A stretch of 8,345 nt of DNA, taken from contig JAJZUH010000085.1 in assembly GCA_021847165.1 (NCBI GenBank), forward strand, positions 1-8,345. Reading direction: 5' to 3'. Under the pieces are notes generated by a model that saw nothing but the letters and a program-made list of their open reading frames with translations, was not told the DNA's origin and made no database searches. Position 1 is the stretch's first letter. Each line of letters opens with the position of its first letter. Positions 1 through 8,345 of the stretch are shown here, one piece after another. The position numbers and the translations under genes were made by a program. Origin of the DNA: Pseudomonadota bacterium (GTDB taxonomy: Bacteria; Pseudomonadota; Gammaproteobacteria; Burkholderiales; Gallionellaceae).

Positions 1-487
<487 letters not shown>

Positions 488-503
488 TTATCCTGTGCCT
501 GCG

Positions 504-516
504 CTTAGCAACTAAG
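504..516 (-). other. small stem-loop in the rpoB-rpoC spacer
   Basis: CTTAG and CTAAG are separated by three bases, a 5-bp perfect stem. It lies between the larger spacer hairpin and the rpoC Shine-Dalgarno. It is short enough to occur by chance. No function is claimed. Confidence 0.3.
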
Positions 517-525
517 TTACGCAAT

Positions 526-550
526 CCTCTATGCGATAAATCGCATGAGG
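526..550 (-). other. rpoB-rpoC intergenic stem-loop
   Basis: On the transcribed strand CCTC-ATGCGA and TCGCAT-A-GAGG pair around a TTTA loop. This gives 10 base pairs with a single bulged A. The stem starts six bases after the rpoB stop codon. No U-run follows on the transcript side, so it does not look like an intrinsic terminator. A processing or 3'-end stabilising structure between the two cistrons is the more natural reading, but that is inference. Confidence 0.5.
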
Positions 551-555
551 AGTTG

Positions 556-4626
<4,071 letters not shown>

Positions 4627-4631
4627 GATAT

Positions 4632-4635
4632 CTCC
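4632..4635 (-). promoter_or_regulatory. ribosome-binding site that fixes the rpoB start
   Basis: GGAG lies five bases upstream of the ATG at 4626. The alternative in-frame GTG at 4677 would lengthen the protein by 17 residues unlike any RpoB N-terminus. The Shine-Dalgarno and the conserved [13 protein letters not shown] opening both favour 4626. Confidence 0.8.
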
Positions 4636-4703
4636 ACTACAGAAGGAAAAGGTAAGGGACAATCGGCGCTCGGGCACCGCTTAACCGTTAACTTCTACAA
4701 TCC

Positions 4704-4738
4704 AAAAACGCGCAATCCGCTTTTGTTTCCAGAAGCGG
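4704..4738 (-). other. second, weaker stem-loop with a T5 tract in the rplL-rpoB gap
   Basis: On the transcribed strand CCGCTT and AAGCGG (4733-4738 and 4717-4722) form a 6-bp stem with a 10-base loop. A run of five Ts follows at 4704-4708, eight bases beyond the stem. It lies directly downstream of the stronger 11-bp hairpin, so the two form a tandem. The stem is short and the gap to the T-run is long, so by itself it is a poor terminator. Confidence 0.4.
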
Positions 4739-4739
4739 C

Positions 4740-4767
4740 AAAAGGCTGACGGGTTTCCCGTCAGCCT
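4740..4767 (-). terminator. rplL-rpoB hairpin, likely partial terminator (attenuator)
   Basis: AGGCTGACGGG and its exact complement CCCGTCAGCCT (4757-4767 and 4743-4753 on the plus strand) form a perfect 11-bp stem with a 3-base loop. On the transcribed strand it ends in a short U tail (CCUUUUG, 4740-4743). It lies 17 bases after the rplL stop and 116 bases before the rpoB start. A leaky terminator at this position is established for E. coli, where it lowers rpoBC expression relative to the ribosomal protein genes. The strong stem with a short U tract fits partial rather than complete termination. The function here is inferred from position and structure. Confidence 0.75.
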
Positions 4768-4784
4768 CTCTGCAAACGCTATGC

Positions 4785-5165
4785 TTACTTGGCTTCAGCA
4801 GTTGCGCCAGCTTCAACCAGCTGCTTGACGATCGCGTCAGCATCAGCCTTGCTCACGCCTTCCTTCACGACCTTCGGTGCTCCGTCAACCAGATCCTTGG
4901 CTTCCTTCAAGCCCAGACCGGTGATGGTACGAATGACCTTGATCACGTTAACCTTCTGGTCGCCAGCGGACTTCAGGGTCACAGTGAACTCGGTCTGCTC
5001 AGCTGCAGCGGCACCGCCAGCAGCAGCACCGCCACCAGCGGCAGGTGCAGCCATCGCAGCGGCGGACACGCCGAATTTCTCTTCAACTGCCTTCACCAGC
5101 TCGTTCAGTTCCAGCACGGACATGCTGTCCAGTGCGGCCAAAAATGCGTCTTTATCGAATGCCAT
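4785..5165 (-). CDS. rplL: 50S ribosomal protein L7/L12 (126 aa)
   Basis: L7/L12 is the multi-copy stalk protein that recruits and activates translational GTPases such as EF-Tu and EF-G. The architecture is complete. An N-terminal dimerisation helix pair (about 1-33, [33 protein letters not shown]) binds L10. A flexible Ala/Gly-rich hinge follows at about 34-55. The C-terminal factor-binding domain spans about 57-126, with [23 protein letters not shown] carrying the conserved surface. The length is usual for the family. The ATG at 5165 has AGGAAG at 5172-5177 and lies 31 bases after the rplJ stop, so the two are cotranscribed and probably translated in a coordinated way. The gene ends in TAA just ahead of the attenuator-like hairpin. 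Confidence 0.98.
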   Translation of the reverse strand: MAFDKDAFLAALDSMSVLELNELVKAVEEKFGVSAAAMAAPAAGGGAAAGGAAAAEQTEFTVTLKSAGDQKVNVIKVIRTITGLGLKEAKDLVDGAPKVVKEGVSKADADAIVKQLVEAGATAEAK

Positions 5166-5196
5166 GTTGTTCTTCCTAAATTGAATGATTGATTAG

Positions 5197-5694
5197 TTAA
5201 GCAGCTGCGCCAGCCTTCTTCTCGGACAGGGCCTTGAGTACGATAGCCATGCTCGTGATCGGCGACTTCATGACGCCCAGCAACTGCGCCAGCAACACTT
5301 CCTTGCTCGGCACGCTTGCCAGTGCGGCAACCGCAGCAGCATCCAGGACCTTGCCGTTGTAGGCACCGCCCTTGATGACCAGCTTGTCGTTCGTCTTGGC
5401 GAATTCGTGCACCACCTTCGCAGCCGCGACCGCATCAGCGCTCATGCTGTACATCAGCGGACCGACCATCTTGTCCGCCAATCCCTCGAAAGGAGTGCCC
5501 TGCACCGCACGGCGTGCCAGCGTGTTTTTCAACACATGCAAATAAACACCGTTCTTGCGCGCGTTGGCACGCAAGGAAGTGATATCGGCGACCGGAATGC
5601 CGCGGTACTCAGCCACGACGATGGTCTGGGCCTGCGCCACTTGTGCGCTGACTTCCGCGACCACTGCCTGCTTTTCTTGCAGATTAAGAGCCAA
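5197..5694 (-). CDS. rplJ: 50S ribosomal protein L10 (165 aa), TTG start
   Basis: L10 anchors L7/L12 dimers to 23S rRNA at the base of the stalk. As the L10-L7/L12 complex it also represses its own mRNA in well-studied bacteria. The N-terminal rRNA-binding part contains AEYRGIPV (28-35) and [16 protein letters not shown] (54-69). The last ~30 residues form the helix that carries L7/L12 dimers. The start codon is TTG at 5694. It gives the family-typical [15 protein letters not shown] opening and has GGAG seven bases upstream. Reading back in this frame meets a TGA at 5712-5710, six codons upstream, with no ATG between, so no longer ATG start exists. The gene follows a 254-base leader with an L10-binding structure and is paired with rplL 31 bases downstream. 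Confidence 0.97.
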   Translation of the reverse strand: MALNLQEKQAVVAEVSAQVAQAQTIVVAEYRGIPVADITSLRANARKNGVYLHVLKNTLARRAVQGTPFEGLADKMVGPLMYSMSADAVAAAKVVHEFAKTNDKLVIKGGAYNGKVLDAAAVAALASVPSKEVLLAQLLGVMKSPITSMAIVLKALSEKKAGAAA

Positions 5695-5701
5695 AGTCTT
5701 T

Positions 5702-5705
5702 CTCC
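5702..5705 (-). promoter_or_regulatory. ribosome-binding site for the TTG start of rplJ
   Basis: GGAG lies seven bases before the TTG at 5694, a normal spacing. Two ATGs close by (5713 and 5707) are in a different frame that closes after at most nine codons. This site therefore decides the TTG start. Confidence 0.75.
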
Positions 5706-5789
5706 ATCTTCATACGGACATCGTTACGACGTCCGGGTTAACGACCGCGTCCTCAAGACAGGAAGCCAAACCACAATCTTTCCTGCTCG

Positions 5790-5875
5790 CGGGCACACCA
5801 TCTGCGTGGGCCGATGAAACCTCCATCGATTAAGCCTCCGGCCATCACTGCACCTTCGGCACCTACGGTCTTTGA
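5790..5875 (-). ncRNA. L10 leader: autoregulatory mRNA structure upstream of rplJ
   Basis: The transcribed strand carries the hallmarks of the ribosomal protein L10 leader family. These are CAAAGACCGTAGGTGCC (5858-5874), a GGCTTAATC element (5828-5836), a CGATG/CATCG hairpin (about 5812-5828), and a closing CCCACGCAGATGGTG. ACCGU (5865-5869) pairs with AUGGU (5797-5801) and GUG pairs with CAC. The asymmetric AG/GCAG internal loop between them matches the kink-turn-like site bound by L10. In E. coli the L10-L7/L12 complex binds such a leader and blocks rplJL translation. The structure ends about 95 bases before the TTG start. Recognition rests on remembered family motifs and hand pairing, not a covariance model. 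Confidence 0.85.
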
Positions 5876-5900
5876 TGCTGCCAGCCACGCCAGCAGTCCA

Positions 5901-5936
5901 AAGAACAAATGGCAGCGGGGATTAGCCCCCGCCGCC
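5901..5936 (-). terminator. terminator-like hairpin after rplA
   Basis: On the transcribed strand GGCGGCGGGG pairs with CCCCGCTGCC around a GCTAAT loop (5911-5936), ten base pairs including one G-U. The T-rich but interrupted stretch ATTTGTTCTT (5901-5910) follows. It starts 12 bases after the rplA stop. The broken T-run suggests leaky termination between the L11 and L10 transcription units, upstream of the L10 leader. Readthrough from rplKA into rplJL would remain possible. Confidence 0.6.
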
Positions 5937-5948
5937 AGATTCGAAACT

Positions 5949-6644
5949 TTACGCTACCAGGCTGGCCTGTTCGACGCGAATACCGACACCCATGGTGCTG
6001 GAGATCGCGACTTTCTTCAGGTAAACACCCTTGGAAGTTGCAGGCTTGGCCTTGTTCAGGGCATCGATCAGCGCCAGCATGTTCTCGCGCAGCGCTTCCG
6101 GCGCGAACGAGGCGCGACCGATGGTGCACTGCACGATGCCGTTCTTGTCGGTGCGATATTGCACCTGACCGGCCTTGGCATTCTTCACCGCACCCGCCAC
6201 GTCGGCAGTTACCGTGCCCACCTTGGGGTTAGGCATCAAACCGCGCGGGCCGAGAATCTGGCCCAGCTGGCCGACGATACGCATCGCATCCGGAGAAGCG
6301 ATCACCACGTCGAAATCCATCTTGCCACCCTTGATGCTTTCGGCCAGATCATCGAAACCAACGATATCGGCACCTGCCGCCTTGGCTTCTTCAGCCTTGG
6401 CACCTTGTGCAAACACGGCCACGCGCATGGTCTTGCCGGTACCCTTGGGCAACACCACGGAGCCACGCACCAGCTGGTCGGACTTCTTGGCATCGATACC
6501 CAGATTCACTGCCACGTCGATGGATTCATCGAACTTGGCCTTGGCGGTCTCCTTCACCAGCTTCAGTGCCTCATCCAGCGCGTACAGCTTGTTGCGGTCA
6601 ACCTTGGCGGCGAGCGCCTTGTAACGTTTAGAAATGTGCGCCAT
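5949..6644 (-). CDS. rplA: 50S ribosomal protein L1 (231 aa)
   Basis: L1 forms the mobile L1 stalk at the E-site, which helps release deacylated tRNA. In E. coli it also represses translation of its own rplKA mRNA. The protein has the full family length. It carries the signature [20 protein letters not shown] at 127-146 and the C-terminal [22 protein letters not shown] segment that completes the rRNA-binding domain. The ATG at 6644 lies one base after the rplK stop. Its Shine-Dalgarno (GAAGGGG, 6654-6660) lies inside the last codons of rplK, a layout typical of translational coupling. The gene ends in TAA, followed at once by a terminator-like hairpin. Confidence 0.98.
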   Translation of the reverse strand: MAHISKRYKALAAKVDRNKLYALDEALKLVKETAKAKFDESIDVAVNLGIDAKKSDQLVRGSVVLPKGTGKTMRVAVFAQGAKAEEAKAAGADIVGFDDLAESIKGGKMDFDVVIASPDAMRIVGQLGQILGPRGLMPNPKVGTVTADVAGAVKNAKAGQVQYRTDKNGIVQCTIGRASFAPEALRENMLALIDALNKAKPATSKGVYLKKVAISSTMGVGIRVEQASLVA

Positions 6645-6645
6645 G

Positions 6646-7080
6646 TTATTTCACCCCTTCCACGGTAATACCCATGCTGCGCGCGCTACCGGCGATGGTA
6701 CGCACTGCGGCATCCAGGTCAGCGGCCGTCAGGTCGGGCTGCTTGGCCTTGGCGATGTCTTCCGCCTGCTTGCGGGTCAGCTTGCCGACCTTGTCGGTAT
6801 GCGGCGTCTTGCTGCCCTTTTGCACGCCGGCGGCCTTCTTGATCAGAATGGTCGCGGGCGGGGTCTTCATCACGAAGGTGAAGCTCTTGTCCGCGAACGC
6901 GGTGATCACCACCGGGATCGGCAGGCCGGGCTCGACACCCTGGGTCTGGGCGTTGAACGCCTTGCAGAATTCCATGATGTTCAGGCCGCGCTGACCGAGT
7001 GCCGGGCCGATGGGAGGACTGGGATTGGCCTTACCGGCCGGGACTTGCAGCTTGATATAGCCGACGATCTTCTTTGCCAC
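6646..7080 (-). CDS. rplK: 50S ribosomal protein L11 (144 aa), GTG start
   Basis: L11 binds the GTPase-associated region of 23S rRNA at the stalk base. In many bacteria it is needed for RelA activation and is part of the thiostrepton site. The N-terminal domain has the proline-rich [19 protein letters not shown] (20-38), the region associated with thiostrepton and factor binding. The C-terminal RNA-binding domain ends [22 protein letters not shown]. The length is normal for the family. The start codon is GTG at 7080, giving [13 protein letters not shown]. It has an excellent AAGGAG Shine-Dalgarno seven bases upstream, and no in-frame ATG replaces it. The gene is followed one base later by rplA, and 91 bases separate it from nusG. 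Confidence 0.98.
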   Translation of the reverse strand: MAKKIVGYIKLQVPAGKANPSPPIGPALGQRGLNIMEFCKAFNAQTQGVEPGLPIPVVITAFADKSFTFVMKTPPATILIKKAAGVQKGSKTPHTDKVGKLTRKQAEDIAKAKQPDLTAADLDAAVRTIAGSARSMGITVEGVK

Positions 7081-7087
7081 GTTGCTA

Positions 7088-7093
7088 CTCCTT
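7088..7093 (-). promoter_or_regulatory. strong ribosome-binding site for the GTG start of rplK
   Basis: AAGGAG stands seven bases before the GTG at 7080. The next in-frame ATG is well inside the conserved protein (Met36), so the Shine-Dalgarno confirms the GTG start. Confidence 0.8.
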
Positions 7094-7148
7094 GCTTAGT
7101 GGGTTAAACGCATACCGCCACTGCTCCGATACGCTCCCCGTTTGTCAT

Positions 7149-7163
7149 GCCGGGAAATCCGGC
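7149..7163 (-). other. short stem-loop in the nusG-rplK spacer
   Basis: GCCGG and CCGGC are separated by five bases and begin eight bases after the nusG stop. The spacer is 91 bases long. No U-run follows, and I could not make out a convincing sigma70 promoter in it, although related genomes often have one ahead of rplK. Function is unknown. Confidence 0.35.
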
Positions 7164-7171
7164 GCTCAACA

Positions 7172-7705
7172 TCAGGCCTTTTCAACCTGCCCGAAATTCA
7201 GTTCCACAGGTGTCGAACGGCCAAAAATGGTGACCGCCACCCGCAGCTTGCTCTTGTCGTAATTGACGTCCTCGACCATGCCGTGGAAATCCGTGAATGG
7301 ACCCTCCTTGACACGCACCGCCTCGCCCACCTCGAACAACACCTTTGGCCGCGGCTTCTCAACACCAGCCTGCATCTGCTGCATGATGTTGTCGACTTCC
7401 TTCTGGCTGATCGGCGTCGGCTTCATCGCCGACCCCCCGAGGAAGCCGGTAACCTTGGGCGTATTCTTCACCAGATGCCAGCTCTCGTCGGTCATCTCCA
7501 TCTCGACCAACACGTAGCCGGGAAAGAATTTGCGCTCACTGATGTTCTTCTGGCCAGATTTCAGCTCGACCACTTCTTCCACCGGAACCAGGATCTGACC
7601 GAACAGATCCTCCATTCCTTCGCGCGCGATGCGCTCCAGCAAAGCACGCTGTACGCTCTTCTCGAACTGCGAGTACGTATGCACCACATACCAACGCTTG
7701 GCCAT
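7172..7705 (-). CDS. nusG: transcription elongation/antitermination factor NusG (177 aa)
   Basis: NusG binds the RNA polymerase clamp to suppress pausing and, through its KOW domain, contacts Rho or ribosomal protein S10. The NGN domain (about 1-118) opens [21 protein letters not shown] and contains [16 protein letters not shown] (56-71) and the [16 protein letters not shown] segment. The C-terminal KOW domain (about 125-177) reads [21 protein letters not shown] and ends [14 protein letters not shown] chose the ATG at 7705, which overlaps the secE TGA stop by one base (TGATG) and has GGAG six bases upstream. A GTG immediately before it would add one residue only. The tight overlap with secE implies translational coupling and the standard secE-nusG operon. 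Confidence 0.98.
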   Translation of the reverse strand: MAKRWYVVHTYSQFEKSVQRALLERIAREGMEDLFGQILVPVEEVVELKSGQKNISERKFFPGYVLVEMEMTDESWHLVKNTPKVTGFLGGSAMKPTPISQKEVDNIMQQMQAGVEKPRPKVLFEVGEAVRVKEGPFTDFHGMVEDVNYDKSKLRVAVTIFGRSTPVELNFGQVEKA

Positions 7706-8052
7706 CACTCACTCCGCCCCATCAGTTTGTTGACGATCAATAACAGGCTCGCATCCACCGCCCACAGGAACAGGGCCATGATCACCGCGAACAGGACCAC
7801 CACCGCCGTGGTTTGCATCGTCTCCTTGCGCGACGGCCACACCACGCGCTTGGCCTCGGCAACGGAGTCGCCGGCAAAGCTGAAGAACAGCTTGCCGGAT
7901 GCGGTCGTCCAGAATACACCCGCCGCCGCCAACACGCCGAGCAATACCGACAGCACTCGCAATACCGCCGCGCTATCCTGCAATGCGTAGTAGCCGACCA
8001 CCCCTGCCACTACCAGCAGGAATGCAACCAGCAATTTGATCTTGTCAGCCAT
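7705..8052 (-). CDS. secE: preprotein translocase subunit SecE (115 aa)
   Basis: SecE clamps the two halves of SecY in the inner-membrane SecYEG channel. The protein shows three hydrophobic segments, about 7-24 ([18 protein letters not shown]), 30-50 and 83-108. This is the three-helix form known from many proteobacteria. The cytoplasmic amphipathic motif [13 protein letters not shown] (65-77) comes before the third helix and is the family signature. The ATG at 8052 gives [13 protein letters not shown]. The frame stays open further upstream, but that stretch runs into the tRNA-Trp gene and cannot be coding. The Shine-Dalgarno is weak: only a GGA lies about 12 bases before the ATG. The stop overlaps the nusG start by one base. 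Confidence 0.96.
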   Translation of the reverse strand: MADKIKLLVAFLLVVAGVVGYYALQDSAAVLRVLSVLLGVLAAAGVFWTTASGKLFFSFAGDSVAEAKRVVWPSRKETMQTTAVVVLFAVIMALFLWAVDASLLLIVNKLMGRSE

Positions 8053-8082
8053 GTACGAACTGTCCGTTTCTACTTTACTAAC

Positions 8083-8158
8083 TGGCAGGCCAGGAGGGTC
8101 TCGAACCCCCAACCCTCGGTTTTGGAGACCGATACTCTACCAATTGAGCTACTGGCCT
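8083..8158 (-). tRNA. trpT: tRNA-Trp (anticodon CCA), 76 nt with encoded CCA end
   Basis: This is a complete cloverleaf. The acceptor AGGCCAG pairs with CTGGCCT, followed by discriminator G and encoded CCA (8083-8085). The D-stem is GCTC/GAGT with loop AATTGGTA. The anticodon stem TCGGT/ACCGA encloses the 7-base loop CTCCAAA with anticodon CCA at 8123-8125. The variable loop is GGGTT. The T-arm is GGGGG/CCCTC with one G-U pair and loop TTCGAGA. It lies 60 bases after tuf and 30 bases before secE, all in one orientation, so it is probably cut from a longer tuf-trpT-secE transcript. Confidence 0.97.
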
Positions 8159-8218
8159 ATAAACCTGCAAATGATGGCACGGAGCGAATCGCCTCGCCCC
8201 GCCCGCATCGCCGCTTAA

Positions 8219-8345
8219 TTACTCGATGATCTTGGCAACCACACCTGCGCCGACGGTACGACCGCCTTCGCGGATCGCGAAGCGCAGGCCTTCTTCCATC
8301 GCGATCGGGTTGATCAGATTCACCGTGATGCTGACGTTGTCCCCA
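8219..8345 (-). CDS. tuf: elongation factor Tu, C-terminal 41 codons (cut by window edge)
   Basis: EF-Tu carries aminoacyl-tRNA to the ribosomal A-site as a GTPase. Only the end of domain 3 is present, reading [19 protein letters not shown], then [20 protein letters not shown] and a final IE before TAA. This is the near-invariant EF-Tu C-terminus. Betaproteobacteria usually carry two tuf copies, one here and one near fusA/rpsJ. The copy cannot be named tufA or tufB from this fragment. The 60-base gap to tRNA-Trp has no clear terminator, which fits cotranscription. Confidence 0.97.
   Translation of the reverse strand, partial: GDNVSITVNLINPIAMEEGLRFAIREGGRTVGAGVVAKIIE

Noticed and set aside
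4627..4677. A 17-codon N-terminal extension of RpoB starting at GTG
   Set aside because: The added residues match no RpoB N-terminus. The ATG at 4626 has its own Shine-Dalgarno and gives the conserved opening.
5876..5895. TGCTG...CAGCA inverted repeat upstream of the L10 leader
   Set aside because: Only five base pairs with a 10-base loop, and no operator or promoter context is recognisable.
5814..6668. Plus-strand open frame of 284 codons opposite rplA
   Set aside because: It is a shadow of rplA codon bias. The opposite strand encodes a complete L1 with its signature motif.
7142..7990. Plus-strand open frame of 282 codons opposite nusG and secE
   Set aside because: It is antisense to two well-defined genes, His/Leu/Arg-rich, with no domain seen.
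8053..8112. An N-terminal extension of SecE from a start at 8112
   Set aside because: It runs into the 3' half of the tRNA-Trp gene and adds no SecE-like sequence.
8159..8218. Possible terminator between tuf and tRNA-Trp
   Set aside because: The GC-rich stretch allows only a short, bulged stem and no U-run follows. Cotranscription is more likely.

Overview
The window carries one face of the classic bacterial translation/transcription cluster, with every gene on the minus strand. Read in the direction of transcription (high to low coordinates) the order is: tuf (3' end only) - tRNA-Trp(CCA) - secE - nusG - rplK (L11) - rplA (L1) - rplJ (L10) - rplL (L7/L12) - rpoB - rpoC (5' end only). The proteins look proteobacterial throughout. 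The tuf-trpT-secE arrangement, an L10 of the AEYRGI / [16 protein letters not shown] type and a 1356-residue RpoB with both large lineage-specific insertions fit a betaproteobacterium, possibly a Nitrosomonadales-type organism. The genus cannot be fixed by eye. The DNA is moderately GC-rich and even in character, with no sign of transferred DNA.

Layout. 8219-8345 is the last 41 codons of EF-Tu. 8083-8158 is a complete tRNA-Trp with encoded CCA. 7172-8052 holds secE and nusG, which overlap by one base. 6646-7080 and 5949-6644 are rplK and rplA, one base apart. 5695-5948 is the longest gap (254 bases). It holds a terminator-like hairpin just after rplA and then a recognisable L10 leader, the binding site for autoregulation by L10-L7/L12. 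4785-5694 is rplJ-rplL. The 158-base rplL-rpoB gap contains an 11-bp perfect hairpin with a short U tail, placed where a partial terminator (attenuator) is known in related operons. 556-4626 is rpoB, and 1-475 is the start of rpoC after an 80-base spacer with two small stem-loops.

The products act together. EF-Tu and the tRNA feed the ribosome. L11, L1, L10 and L7/L12 build the factor-recruiting stalk regions of the 50S subunit. RpoB and RpoC form the RNA polymerase active site, NusG couples polymerase to the ribosome or Rho, and SecE is the essential small subunit of the SecYEG translocon. The spacer structures offer a way to make much more stalk protein than polymerase from a shared transcript.

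I found no mobile element, CRISPR array, accessory system or unknown gene. This is a conserved housekeeping region, and the points worth a second look are regulatory details: a TTG start in rplJ, a GTG start in rplK, the leader and attenuator hairpins, and the weak ribosome-binding site of secE.
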